The notes below the pieces were generated by a model. That model had not been told where the DNA came from and did no database searches. It saw nothing but the letters and a program-made list of their open reading frames with translations. From Gammaproteobacteria bacterium (GTDB lineage: Bacteria > Pseudomonadota > Gammaproteobacteria > Pseudomonadales > Azotimanducaceae): 64,000 nucleotides of DNA. Of this stretch, positions 27,826 through 36,631 are shown one piece after another (position 1 is the stretch's first letter; every line of letters begins with the position of its first letter). Made by a program: the position numbers and the translations under genes. The stretch spans positions 27,629 through 91,628 of the forward strand of contig JAPOVK010000010.1 of assembly GCA_026708185.1 (NCBI GenBank), read 5' to 3'.

Positions 27826-28143
27826 GTGCCCCACAGCTGGCGCGCGGCTTCGCGACCCTGCTGCTCGAGGCCGACGAGCGGCGGGCCGTGGCGTTTCTCG
27901 GCGTATTCGACACCGTCGTCGCGATGGGCGGGCTGATCTCGAGCGACGTGGTCATCAAACAAGGCGCCCGCACGAATGCGTGCAGGGCGCGGTGCACGTC
28001 GACGCCATCGACGAGGACCGCGTGGCCTTCACGCCGACGCTGATCGACGGACGGTTGAGCCCGCCGATCCACGGTATCGGGGGTCTACGCCGCTACCGAC
28101 TGCCTTGGTGGTGGCGGCTGCGGAGAATCGTCTTCGGTGCCTG
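27826..28143 (+). pseudogene. Middle fragment of the same DUF2235 gene, frameshifted
   Basis: The reading resumes with LARGFATLLLEADERRAVAFLGVFDTV, which matches the DUF2235 region just after the GFSRGA motif. It continues to VVIKQGAR. Near 27973 one base is lost. In the next frame the family sequence goes on as ECVQGAVHVDAIDEDRVAFTPTLID and then runs into unrelated residues and a stop at 28141-28143. The C-terminal third of the family, including the HSDVGGGY-type motif, is absent. Together with 25897-26284 this is one decayed gene. Confidence 0.75.
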
Positions 28144-28180
28144 AGAGGCCGAGGGGCGAGCCGCCCGCCGGCTCGAACCG

Positions 28181-28384
28181 CTAGGCCGGCTTGCCTGTCG
28201 CCGGGATCAAGCCCTCGCGGGCGAGCCGCTCGCGATCCATCTTGGCCAGGATCCGCTCCTTCTCGGGATCCCGCGGACGTCGGCCTGGAACTCGACCCGG
28301 GGTCTCGGCCGCCAGGATCCCAAGCCACCGCTCACGCTTCAGGCGCTGGATCTCAGCTTGGTACTCGTCGTAGTCGACCTTCAC
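28181..28384 (-). CDS. Small charged protein coupled to a nucleotidyltransferase-like gene
   Basis: A 67-residue protein, rich in Arg, Lys and Glu, with VDYDEYQAEIQRLKRERWLGIL at the start and a helix-rich C-terminal half. I do not recognise a family. Its GTG start overlaps the stop of the nucleotidyltransferase-like gene by four bases (GTGA), which supports it as a real, translationally coupled gene. The size, charge and coupling would fit an antitoxin or accessory subunit, but that is only a hypothesis. Confidence 0.55.
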   Translation of the reverse strand: MKVDYDEYQAEIQRLKRERWLGILAAETPGRVPGRRPRDPEKERILAKMDRERLAREGLIPATGKPA

Positions 28385-28941
28385 GGGGCGAACTCTACCT
28401 CAAGGCATTGCAGGGCTGCCGCCTCCTCCGGGATCTCGCGCGTGCGCCCGCGCAGGTAGTCCCAGTCCAACCGGTCGCCGTGCAGTCCGGCGAGCCTTCG
28501 CGTCCAGCGGCTATCCTCCTCGCTGCGCCAATGTACCCAGGCCCGGAGCCGGTCGATGAGCAAGTCCTCAACGCCGATGACGACAATGCGCAAGCCCTCG
28601 ACGTCGACCTCGGTTCGCCTGGCATCCTCTCCGGGCAAGCCTGCCGGCGCGGGCGCCTCGAATAGCAGATCGAGCGCGGCGTGGTGCCAAAAGCGCCCTT
28701 CCTTTTCGAACCCCAAACGGGCAAAAGCCGCGTCCACGTCCGCTCCCGTCGGCAGGGCCAAGTCGACGTCGTGGGTGGCATATCCCCCCGCCGTGTAGAA
28801 CTCCAACGCCGCGCCGCCGACGAGGATGGGCTCGATTCCGAGCGGAGCCAGTTCCCGCGTCAACAGACCGAGCGCCAGCAACCGGCGGCGTCGGGGATCC
28901 GCCTCATCACGCAGGCGGTCAAAGCCTTCTACCGTGGTCAC
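28381..28941 (-). CDS. Nucleotidyltransferase-like protein (AbiEii/DUF6036-like)
   Basis: A 186-residue protein. PILVGGAALEFYTAGGYATHDVDLAL (about residues 38-63) has the GG-x-A and D-x-D pattern of the minimal nucleotidyltransferase fold seen in AbiEii/DUF6036 proteins. VVIGVEDLLIDRLRAWVHW follows near residue 120, as in that group. AbiEii proteins can be toxins of type IV systems, normally with an AbiEi partner, which is absent here. The GTG start overlaps the amidase stop (GTGA), and the end overlaps a small charged protein, so this is the middle gene of a coupled trio. Confidence 0.75.
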   Translation of the reverse strand: MTTVEGFDRLRDEADPRRRRLLALGLLTRELAPLGIEPILVGGAALEFYTAGGYATHDVDLALPTGADVDAAFARLGFEKEGRFWHHAALDLLFEAPAPAGLPGEDARRTEVDVEGLRIVVIGVEDLLIDRLRAWVHWRSEEDSRWTRRLAGLHGDRLDWDYLRGRTREIPEEAAALQCLEVEFAP

Positions 28942-30479
28942 GACTGCCAGCGCGTCTCGTCCGGTCTGTCGAACACCGGCAGCGACGCCTCCAGGTGCCT
29001 CATCACAGCAAGCACGATGTCCTCGCGCCACGGGTTGGCCACCACCTGGACGCCGATGGGGATGCCCTCCGACGACGTGCCGCCGCGCACGACGCCCGCG
29101 GGCCAGCCGGTTAGGTCGTACGCCTCGGTGTAGCTCGCATCCTCGGTGGGGAACGGCGAGTCGCCAGGCGCGGGGTGTCTGGGCGCCGGGTGGGCGTTGA
29201 CCGGCGAGATGAGCACGTCGTAGCGCGCCATGTGCTGCTGCATGCGACGCCGATAGGCCTCGAACCGGGCGAATTGACCGGTCAGCGCCGCCGCCGGGAT
29301 CTCGTCGGCACCGGGGGACTGCGCGAACTGCCGGAACCAGTTGTTGCCGTAGTCCTCGACCTTGGTCCCCGTCTCGTCGAGCAGCGCCCGCACGCCCGCA
29401 TGAGCGCCCACCGGCCAGAAACCGCCGCCGAGAGCGGTCGTCTCCTCCACCCCGTCGAGACGGTCCCGTTGCATTGCAAGCCCGGCCCGATCGAGGATCG
29501 CTTCGGCCACCTCGACCACCCCAACGGTTTCCTCGTCCGGGCTCGCAACGCCATTGTCGATCATCACGGCGCAACGCAAGTCGGCCAAGTTCACGGCGCT
29601 GGACGCAGCGAGCGGAATCGGCTGGATGCGCGTGTCGAGGCCGCCCGGTCCCCAGATGACCGAGAGGATCAACTCCAAGTCGTCAACAGTCCGCGCCATG
29701 GGCCCGGCGTGGCTAAGGAAGTCGGTCAGCATCCCCGGCGGCAAGCAGTGTCCGGTGCGCGGCACGCTGCCGCTGGTCGGCTTGATGCCCACGGTGCCGC
29801 AAGAATGCGACGGCACCCGGATGCTGCCGCCGTAGTCGGTGCCGATGTCGAACGAGGTCAGCCCCGCCGCAATCGCCGCAGCCGCACCGCCGCTGCTGCC
29901 GCCCGGCGAGCGGTCGAGGTCGTAGGGGTTGTTGGTGAAGCCGTGGATGTTGTTGTGGGTCTCGAAAGAGAGCGTGAACTCCGGGGTGTTGGTCTTGCCC
30001 AGGAGGATCGCGCCAGCCGCCTTGAGTCGCGCCACCACCGTGGCATCGGCGTCGGGAACGAAGTCCTTGCGGCCCATCGTGCCCCAGGTCGAGACCACGC
30101 CCGCCGTGTCGAAGCAGTCCTTGATTGTCATGGGCACGCCGTGCAGCGGACCGAGCGAGCGTCCTTCGGCGAGTGTCCGGTCGGCGTCCCGAGCCCGCTC
30201 GCGAGCATCGTCCGCCAAGGCGACCACCGCGTTCAGTCGCGAATTGAAGCGCTCGATCCGCTCGAGATAGCGCGCAGTAAGCTCTTCGCTTGTGAGTTCG
30301 CCGCTGCCAATCAGCGCCGCCTGGGCGGTGGTCGAGAGGTACGGGAGTTGGTCTTCCGAGGTGGCCATGGTCGTGGACTCGCTTGCTGATCTCGAGGGCA
30401 GGGCTGCCAAGACTACTGGCACGACAGCGGACTTGACGACCGTCCGCCGCGAAACGCCGCCAGCTTCGTCACGGTTCAT
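28938..30479 (-). CDS. Amidase signature family protein with Tat-like leader
   Basis: A 513-residue amidase-signature hydrolase. The catalytic Lys is in PMTIKDCFDTAG, and the two serines are in SPGGSSGGAAAAIAAGL and in DIGTDYGGSIRVPS, giving the Ser-cisSer-Lys triad. The N-terminus (MNRDEAGGVSRRTVVKSAVVPVVLAALPSRSA) carries SRRTVVK before a hydrophobic stretch, which resembles a Tat leader, so the enzyme may be exported. The ATG at 30479 follows GAGGGCG. It is first in the coupled trio with the nucleotidyltransferase-like gene. The amide substrate is unknown. Confidence 0.9.
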   Translation of the reverse strand: MNRDEAGGVSRRTVVKSAVVPVVLAALPSRSASESTTMATSEDQLPYLSTTAQAALIGSGELTSEELTARYLERIERFNSRLNAVVALADDARERARDADRTLAEGRSLGPLHGVPMTIKDCFDTAGVVSTWGTMGRKDFVPDADATVVARLKAAGAILLGKTNTPEFTLSFETHNNIHGFTNNPYDLDRSPGGSSGGAAAAIAAGLTSFDIGTDYGGSIRVPSHSCGTVGIKPTSGSVPRTGHCLPPGMLTDFLSHAGPMARTVDDLELILSVIWGPGGLDTRIQPIPLAASSAVNLADLRCAVMIDNGVASPDEETVGVVEVAEAILDRAGLAMQRDRLDGVEETTALGGGFWPVGAHAGVRALLDETGTKVEDYGNNWFRQFAQSPGADEIPAAALTGQFARFEAYRRRMQQHMARYDVLISPVNAHPAPRHPAPGDSPFPTEDASYTEAYDLTGWPAGVVRGGTSSEGIPIGVQVVANPWREDIVLAVMRHLEASLPVFDRPDETRWQS

Positions 30480-30585
30480 GGAACGCCCTCGAATGTCGGC
30501 GTGACGGTCATTGAGCCATAATCGGCGCATCGGCGACAACGTGCACTGGCTTAAGTACACGCGCCAGCGAGGGATCAGCCAACCC

Positions 30586-31080
30586 ATGACCGACCTGACC
30601 TACGTCACGGACGAGATGCGTGCCGCACAAGGCCGATGGGGCGAACCGTGGACGGCGCCGCCGATCACGGCAACGGACATCCGCCGCTGGGCGATGGCGA
30701 CCTTCTATCCCGAGCAGCCGCCGCGCATCTACTGGGACGCCGACTACGCGGCCACGACGCAGTGGGGCGGCATCGTGGCACCGCCAGACTTCAATCCGTT
30801 CGCCTGGCCGGTGGAGCGGCCAAGGGGGCGTGGCTCGCCCGGGCTCTCCGGGCGTCGTCCCGACGGCAAGCCCCTGACGGGCATGAACGGCGGCCAGACC
30901 GACACCTACGGCGTCCCCATGCGCCCTGGCGACGTGATCAGCGCACGCAACCGCCTCGTCGACTGGTGGGAGCGCGAGGGACGATTGGGTCATACTCTTT
31001 ACGTCCGCTCGGAGATCGAGTGGCGCAACCAGGACGACGAACTGGTGCGTACGCGGTTCTCCATCGGCATTCGCTACTGA
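30586..31080 (+). CDS. MaoC-like/FAS1-like dehydratase, N-terminal half type
   Basis: A 164-residue hotdog-fold protein similar to the N-terminal MaoC half of enoyl-CoA hydratase-2-type enzymes. It has ITATDIRRWAMATFYPEQPPRIYWD and then a WGGIVAPPDFNPFAW segment. The paired gene at 31101 supplies the other hotdog half, and together they probably form a two-subunit hydratase acting on an acyl-CoA or related thioester. An upstream in-frame ATG (30511) was rejected in favour of the ATG at 30586 at the conserved start. Confidence 0.8.
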   Translation: MTDLTYVTDEMRAAQGRWGEPWTAPPITATDIRRWAMATFYPEQPPRIYWDADYAATTQWGGIVAPPDFNPFAWPVERPRGRGSPGLSGRRPDGKPLTGMNGGQTDTYGVPMRPGDVISARNRLVDWWEREGRLGHTLYVRSEIEWRNQDDELVRTRFSIGIRY

Positions 31081-31100
31081 CATGAGGGCAAGAGGGAAAG

Positions 31101-31520
31101 ATGAGCGTCAACTTCGACAACGTGAACGTCGGCGATACAATGCCCAAGTGGTCGCGCAAGACCAGTTTCGCGGAATGGAATCGGTACGCCGCGGTGAACG
31201 AGGAGTTCGTGCCGTTCCACATGGACGACGAAGCCGGCCGCCGCGCCGGCAACGAGCAGGGCGCGTTCGGCATGGGCAACCTGCGCTACGCCTACATCGT
31301 CAACGCCTTGCACGCTTGGATCGGCGACACCGGCGTGGTCCGCGAGGTCGGCTGCCAGTACCGGGCGATCAACCAGAAGGACGACGTGCTGACCGTGATC
31401 GGCGAGGTCACCGACAAGCGCACCGAGGGCGGTGAGCAGCGCGTCTACCTCGACATCAACGTGGTCAACCAGGACGGTGGCGCGACCTGCCCCGGGCACG
31501 CGGTCGTCGCACTGCCTTAG
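31101..31520 (+). CDS. MaoC-like dehydratase, C-terminal half type
   Basis: A 139-residue hotdog protein. The MaoC landmark reads YAAVNEEFVPFHMDDEAGRRAG, where the catalytic Asp/His pair of active hydratases would be near NEEFVPFHMD. A clear GAGGGAAAG precedes the ATG, 20 bases after the first hotdog gene. It most likely dimerises with the 30586 product. In typical R-hydratases the motif is D-x-N-P-x-H; here D is replaced by E and P/H context differs slightly, so activity may be altered. Confidence 0.82.
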   Translation: MSVNFDNVNVGDTMPKWSRKTSFAEWNRYAAVNEEFVPFHMDDEAGRRAGNEQGAFGMGNLRYAYIVNALHAWIGDTGVVREVGCQYRAINQKDDVLTVIGEVTDKRTEGGEQRVYLDINVVNQDGGATCPGHAVVALP

Positions 31521-31538
31521 CCGCCTCTCAGGTCCGTC

Positions 31539-32693
31539 ATGACCTACGCCGGCCAACGCGTCATCTACGACGCAGACAGCCACCTGATGGAGTTGCCGGA
31601 TTTCCTGGCCCGCAACGCGCCACAGGCCATGCGCCGGCGCATCCCCGACTTGAGCGACATCCGCCTGGCGGATGTCGGCGACCGGATGCGGTCCTTCGAG
31701 GGCGCGCAGGCGCACAGCGCCGAGACCGTTGCCGAATTGACGGCGCTCGGCGATCGGCTGACGCGCGGCCCGAAGTGGCATGACGCGCTCGGCGCGTTCA
31801 ACGGCGTTGAACGCGGCATGGCCCTCGACCTCCTTGGGTTCAAACGCCAGGTGGTCTTCTCGTCGTTCTGTGCGACGAAGATATTCGACGCGCCGGAGAT
31901 CCCGGCCCGTTACGCGGCGGCCGCGGCCCACAACCGGTCCATGGCCGAGTTCTGCGCGGCGGACGTTCGGTTGATCGGCGTCGCCCTCGCACCGCTGGAC
32001 GAACCGCAACGGGCGCTGGAACTGATCGACGATGCCCTCGGTCTCGGGCTAGGCGCGATCTGGATACCGTCGCGTGCCCCCGGTGGGCGGTCGCCCGGGC
32101 ATCCTGCCCACGACCCGATCTGGGCACGGCTGGCCGAGGCCGGCGTGCCGTTCATCCAGCACGTCGGCAGCTCCACGTTGTCGATTCCCGACGAGTGGAT
32201 GAACGACGGTCAGTCCGAGCGGCAAAGCGCGCGTGGCCGCGCCGAAGTCATCGGATCGAAGGATCTGACCGTGATTTTCCAAGCGGCGCAGCGGTTCGTC
32301 TCGGTCCTTACTCTCGACGGCGTGCTTGAGAAGTTCCCGGCCTTGAAGGGCGGCGTGATCGAGCTCGGTGCGGGTTGGGTGCCGGACACCATCCGGCGCC
32401 TGGACCATGCCCATGACATCTGGGCGCGATCCGAACCGCATCTCGCCGAGTTCAAGCGCAAGCCGTCGGAGCAGTTCCGCGACCAACTCCGTTTCACGCC
32501 GTATCCTTTCGAGGACGTCGGCGCGTTGATCCGCGAATCGACGCCGGAGTTGTACCTGTTCTCGTCCGACTATCCGCATGCCGAGGGTGGCCGCGATCCC
32601 ATCGGCCGGTTCTCGCGGGCCCTCGCCGACACCAACGCTGAGGACCAGGCACGGTTCTTCGGCGGCAACTTCCGTGATCTCTATCCCGCCTGA
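31539..32693 (+). CDS. Amidohydrolase-2 family protein
   Basis: A 384-residue amidohydrolase-2 hydrolase or decarboxylase. IYDADSHLMELPDFL at the start gives the metal-binding D-x-H type pattern, HVGSS supplies a further histidine, and LFSSDYPHAEGGRDP ends the active site. This subgroup has an internal CATKIFDAPEIPARYAAA segment, shared in general layout with the 39725 protein. It is 18 bases after the MaoC gene and its end overlaps the next gene, so an acyl-CoA/acid degradation operon is likely. Confidence 0.88.
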   Translation: MTYAGQRVIYDADSHLMELPDFLARNAPQAMRRRIPDLSDIRLADVGDRMRSFEGAQAHSAETVAELTALGDRLTRGPKWHDALGAFNGVERGMALDLLGFKRQVVFSSFCATKIFDAPEIPARYAAAAAHNRSMAEFCAADVRLIGVALAPLDEPQRALELIDDALGLGLGAIWIPSRAPGGRSPGHPAHDPIWARLAEAGVPFIQHVGSSTLSIPDEWMNDGQSERQSARGRAEVIGSKDLTVIFQAAQRFVSVLTLDGVLEKFPALKGGVIELGAGWVPDTIRRLDHAHDIWARSEPHLAEFKRKPSEQFRDQLRFTPYPFEDVGALIRESTPELYLFSSDYPHAEGGRDPIGRFSRALADTNAEDQARFFGGNFRDLYPA

Positions 32694-33531
32694 CGTCCTC
32701 GCCATCGCCCTACGCGTCGTCCTGGTCGGCGGTGGCATCTACCTCGCGTTCTGCCTACTGCTCTGGGCGCTGCAGGAGCGCATGATCTTCCATCCGCGGC
32801 CGCTGACCTACCCGCCGTTCCACCCGGCGGCCGACCCGGTCGAGATCCGCAATGCCGGGGAAACACTGCGCGGCTGGATCGTCAACGAACGCAGCACCGG
32901 ACCACTGGTCGTCTACTTCGGCGGCAACGCCGAGGAGGTGTCCGGGAACATCCCGCGCTGGGCGGATTTCCAAGCGACCACGGTCCTGGTGAACTACCGC
33001 GGTTTCGGCCAGAGTACCGGAACGCCGTCCGAGCGCAATCTGGTGGCCGACGCGAGAGCCATCGTCCATTGGGCACGGCAACGCCATCCGGACAAACCAC
33101 TCGTGCTGTTCGGCATGAGCCTCGGCTCCGGGGTCGCCGCGCTGGCCGCGGCGGACACCTCGCCCGATGCGCTCGTCATCATCAGCCCGTACCGGAGCGT
33201 CGAACACATCGCGCGCAGCCGGTTCCCGATCTTCCCGATCCGCTGGCTGCTGCGGCATCCGTTCGACGCCGAGTCCGTGGCAGCATCGATGCCACGCACG
33301 CTGGCATTCGCCTCGCCCTCGGACCTCGTGATCCCGTTCTCCGAAAGCGCCGCCATGGTCCAGTCGCTCGGCGATCGCGTCGAGTTCCACCAATACGACC
33401 TCGGGCACAACGCGTTCCTCGAACACGCCCCCCTTTGGGACGAGGTGCGCGAATTCCTCTACCCGTACACCACCCGGCAAAGGACACACGATGACCGAAG
33501 ACAGCCAAGCCAGTCCAGCAGCGTTCCTTGA
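32674..33531 (+). CDS. Membrane-anchored alpha/beta hydrolase (BEM46/ABHD13-like)
   Basis: A 285-residue serine hydrolase with an N-terminal membrane helix (IALRVVLVGGGIYLAFCLLLWAL). The catalytic domain has VVYFGGNAEEVSGN as oxyanion region, the nucleophile in LFGMSLGSG, Asp in SPSDLVIPF and His in DLGHNAF. This is the layout of the YfhR/BEM46 family. The GTG start at 32674 overlaps the preceding amidohydrolase by 20 bases. The end overlaps the next VOC gene by 41 bases, so there is strong coupling. Confidence 0.85.
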   Translation: MISIPPDVLAIALRVVLVGGGIYLAFCLLLWALQERMIFHPRPLTYPPFHPAADPVEIRNAGETLRGWIVNERSTGPLVVYFGGNAEEVSGNIPRWADFQATTVLVNYRGFGQSTGTPSERNLVADARAIVHWARQRHPDKPLVLFGMSLGSGVAALAAADTSPDALVIISPYRSVEHIARSRFPIFPIRWLLRHPFDAESVAASMPRTLAFASPSDLVIPFSESAAMVQSLGDRVEFHQYDLGHNAFLEHAPLWDEVREFLYPYTTRQRTHDDRRQPSQSSSVP

Positions 33532-33904
33532 CCTCGTCCCGCTGCTGATGTGCTCCGACGTGCAGGCGTCGATCCCCTTCTACACCGATGTTCTGGGTTT
33601 CCAGGTCACCGGCCGGGACGACGACGTGGGCGCAACCGGCTTCGCCGCGCTCGCCAACGGCCGCGCCCGCATCATGCTCGCAAGTGGGAGCTACGTGCCG
33701 GAGGCGCAGAAGGTGGAGGGCCAGTACCCGCAGTCGAACTACTACTTCTACGTCGATGACGCCGAAGCGCTGCGCCAGGCCGTGATCGACCGCGGCTGGC
33801 AGGCGACCGAGTGCATCAAGCGCTTCTACGGACTCCTGGAGTTCGAGGTCGTCGACCCCGATGGCCACATCCTGCTGTTCGGGCAGGATCTCGAACAGCC
33901 ATGA
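33491..33904 (+). CDS. VOC (glyoxalase/bleomycin resistance) superfamily protein
   Basis: A 137-residue protein of the vicinal oxygen chelate superfamily: LVPLLMCSDVQASIPFYTDVLGF at the start and FEVVDPDGHILLFGQ at the end. The metal-site residues are not all obvious (the usual first His is missing), so it may be a binding or resistance protein rather than an enzyme. It overlaps the alpha/beta hydrolase by 41 bases and is the last gene of the MaoC-amidohydrolase operon. Confidence 0.85.
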   Translation: MTEDSQASPAAFLDLVPLLMCSDVQASIPFYTDVLGFQVTGRDDDVGATGFAALANGRARIMLASGSYVPEAQKVEGQYPQSNYYFYVDDAEALRQAVIDRGWQATECIKRFYGLLEFEVVDPDGHILLFGQDLEQP

Positions 33905-33985
33905 CGCGGCGTGCCGCAAGGTCCATGCATGAATCACAGCCGCACATCCGGACGACCGACGCGGACCTCAAGGGCGGCGGGGAAA

Positions 33986-34102
33986 TTTGACCGTGTTTTG
34001 ACTCCTGCCCCGGATTTGCCTTCCCCCGCATGCCTTTTCCCGAAAAAAATCATGCTTTTCAATTAGTTGAAGTGTCGTTCAACATTTTGACTATGATTTG
34101 AC
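33986..34102 (+). promoter_or_regulatory. Paired TTTGAC motifs with 11-base period, AT-rich control region
   Basis: TTTGAC occurs at 33986 and 33997, and again at 34086 and 34097, each pair spaced by 11 bases. A third pair (TTTGAC/TTTGAT, same spacing) lies at 34830 and 34841 beyond the decayed gene. TTGAAG (34067) and TATGAT (34092) could form a promoter with a 19-base spacer, and TTGAA-gtgtcg-TTCAA (34067-34082) is a small inverted repeat. This is the only clearly AT-rich patch nearby. Confidence 0.35.
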
Positions 34103-34173
34103 CATGCCTTTCTCGAGTGGACTTCCGCTGTGGCAAGCTTGTACACCGGAAACGCTGTGGACGGTGGCCGAGC

Positions 34174-34834
34174 ATGACGGACGAGCGCCTGAAAGCCCAA
34201 GTGGATGATCTACGCCGACTGCCGGCTGAGACGCCTTGGGCGGAGTAGTTCAAGGAGGCCAACGCCGATCCCCAGATGATTGGCGAACTGATCTCCGGCA
34301 TCGCCAACTCGGCCCGGCTCGCGGATCGGGATTTCGGCTACGTCGTCTGGGGCGTTCGAGACGTTCGCCGCTCAGGACGAAGTGCTCGACCTCCTGGACT
34401 TGGCCAGCTATTTCGCCCTCACCGAAACGCCGACGCCGAGCACTCCCGCCGCCGTTCTCGCTGGCTTGGCGAGCGATCGCTTGATTTCCCCGGATGTCGG
34501 CGGGAGGTGGAACATCCACAATCTAGGCGCGATTCTGTTCGCCAAGGACCTGCGCCGTTTCGAATCGAGATTGGCGCGCAAGGCGGTGCGCGGAACGCCC
34601 ATCCGGAACGGTAAGCCGCTTTTTACTCCGGTGGCCGTTCGCGAGTTGGCAGCCAACGCCCTGATCCATCAGGACATGACCCTCACTGGCGCAGGTCCCA
34701 CGATCGAGCTGTTCAGAAACCGCTTGGAGATCACCAATCCTGGAGCGCCACTGGCGGAGACCGTGCGCTTCATTGACTCACCGCCGCGGTCTCGCAACGA
34801 AGCCCTACTGTTGCACTGGCTCACCAACATTTGA
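34174..34834 (+). pseudogene. Decayed AlbA_2-domain (putative DNA-binding/ATP-binding) protein gene
   Basis: The frame from ATG 34174 reads into the AlbA_2 signature, but the usual EFKEAN is TAG-FKEAN because of an in-frame TAG at 34246-34248. It continues with GELISGIANSARLADRDFGYVVWGV and then shifts frame. From about 34382 a second frame carries LDLLDLASYF, GGRWNIHNLGAILFAKDLRRFE and VRELAANALIHQDMTLTG, which are typical for the later part of this family. A stretch between RKAVRG and FTPVAVREL appears deleted. So there are at least one stop, one frameshift and one deletion. Confidence 0.75.
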
Positions 34835-34987
34835 CTGGGTTTTGATCGGCACCCGACAGGGAAGCGCCGGTTACTCATGCCCGGGATGCCGCATTTGCCG
34901 GTCTTCCGCGAGCACACCGAGGCGCGGGCTTTAGCGGGTTGAACTAAACTACGCCGCCTTAAGCCGCATAAACGACGAGCAACGCCT

Positions 34988-36631
34988 TTGCACTTCAACC
35001 TCGCCACCGTCAACGAGGCGATCGCGGACGCCGTCCCCGACCGCGAAGCCATCGTCTTCCGCGACCGGCGCTTCACCTATCGGCAGTTCACGGAGCGTAC
35101 CCGCCGCCTCGCCAACTTCCTCGCGGCCCAAGGGCTCGGACTGCGCGCCGAGCGCGCCGATCTCAAGGACTGGGAATCGGGCCAGGACCATCTCGGCATC
35201 TACCTCTACAACGGCAACGAGTACCTCGAAGCCATGGTCGGCGCCTACAAGGCCCGGGTCGCCCCGTTCAACGTCAACTACCGCTATGTCGACGAGGAGT
35301 TGATCTACCTGTTGAACGATGCCAAGACGAAGGCGCTGGTGTTCCACAGTTCGCTGGCCGACCACGTGGCCGCCGTCCGCGAACAGGTGCCGAGCCTTGA
35401 ACTGCTACTCCAGGTCAATGACGAACCTCGCGAACTGCTCGACGGCGCCATCGAGTTCGAGAGCGCCTTGGCAGGCGCGAGCCCGGCCAAGCCCGATATC
35501 GAGTGGCATGCCGACGATCTCTACATCATCTACACCGGCGGTACGACCGGCATGCCCAAAGGGGTCTTGTGGAAACACAGCGACATCCTGATCGCGAGCC
35601 TGGGCGCGCGGCGGACCAACGGCCAGGTCATCGACTCCATCGCGGGCTACATCGACCGCGCGACCGGCAGCCACCGCAAGACGCTGCCCGCCCCGCCGTT
35701 CATGCACGGCGCCGGCCACTGGGCCGCGTTCCAGGCGTTCAACACCGGCAGCACCGTGGTCATCCAGGACGAGGTCAAGCGCTTCGACGCCCCGAGCGTA
35801 GTGGACATCATCGAACGCGAAGGCGTCAACAACCTGCTCCTCGTGGGCGATGCCTTCGCACGACCGCTTCTCGACGCACTGCGCAGCAAGGGCTCGAAGT
35901 GCCCGACCCTGCGCAACGTCATCACAGGCGGCGCCATCATGACCGCCAACATCAAGCGCGAACTCATCGACACGCTGCCGCGGATCAACATCATCGACAG
36001 TGCCGGGTCGTCGGAAACCGGCGGCCAGGCATCGCACACCAGCAACGCCAAGTCGGGGGCCGCCACCGGTCGATTCACGCTCTCCGCGCACAATGCCGTG
36101 CTGAACGACGACCTGACGGCGGTACTCGAACCGGGTCACGAGGGCTTGGGCTGGTGGGCGCGCGCCGGGAACATCCCTCTCGGCTACCTCGGCGACGAGG
36201 ACAAGACCAGGAAGACGTTCCCGGTGGTCGACGGCGTGCGTTATTCGGTACCGGGCGACAAGGTTCGACTGCTGCCCGACTTGACGCTGGAACTTCACGG
36301 CCGCGAGTCGGTCACCATCAACTCCGGCGGCGAGAAGATCTTCGCCGAGGAAGTGGAGCAAGCCATCAAGCATCATCCGGACGTCTACGACGCCGTCGTC
36401 GCCGGCCGTCCCTCGGAGCGCTGGGGCAACGAGGTCGTCGCCATCGTGCAGTTCAAGTCGGGCAAGCGCGCCACCGAGGAGAGCCTGCTCGACGAGTGCG
36501 CGAAGCACATCGCCCGCTACAAGCTGCCGAAGGGCTTCGTCTTCATCGACGAGATCCTGCGCAGTCCGAACGGCAAGGCGGACTATCGTTGGGCTCGCGA
36601 TCAAGTGACGCCAATGGAGAGAACCGCATGA
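34988..36631 (+). CDS. AMP-binding acyl-CoA ligase (long-chain fatty acid-CoA ligase type)
   Basis: A 547-residue adenylate-forming enzyme that would activate a carboxylic acid with ATP and CoA. The P-loop YTGGTTGMPKG is at about 182-192, SAGSSETGG is the A5 motif, GYLGDEDKTRKTF and the A8 hinge VTINSGGEKIF follow, and SPNGKADYRW is the A10 lysine. The start is a TTG at 34988, and no ATG precedes the conserved N-terminus. The end overlaps the HAD gene by four bases. Confidence 0.9.
   Translation: MHFNLATVNEAIADAVPDREAIVFRDRRFTYRQFTERTRRLANFLAAQGLGLRAERADLKDWESGQDHLGIYLYNGNEYLEAMVGAYKARVAPFNVNYRYVDEELIYLLNDAKTKALVFHSSLADHVAAVREQVPSLELLLQVNDEPRELLDGAIEFESALAGASPAKPDIEWHADDLYIIYTGGTTGMPKGVLWKHSDILIASLGARRTNGQVIDSIAGYIDRATGSHRKTLPAPPFMHGAGHWAAFQAFNTGSTVVIQDEVKRFDAPSVVDIIEREGVNNLLLVGDAFARPLLDALRSKGSKCPTLRNVITGGAIMTANIKRELIDTLPRINIIDSAGSSETGGQASHTSNAKSGAATGRFTLSAHNAVLNDDLTAVLEPGHEGLGWWARAGNIPLGYLGDEDKTRKTFPVVDGVRYSVPGDKVRLLPDLTLELHGRESVTINSGGEKIFAEEVEQAIKHHPDVYDAVVAGRPSERWGNEVVAIVQFKSGKRATEESLLDECAKHIARYKLPKGFVFIDEILRSPNGKADYRWARDQVTPMERTA

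Noticed and set aside
27436..28072. Small minus-strand readings with repeated ARGKPLALPG
   Set aside because: They are repeats translated by chance, not genes.
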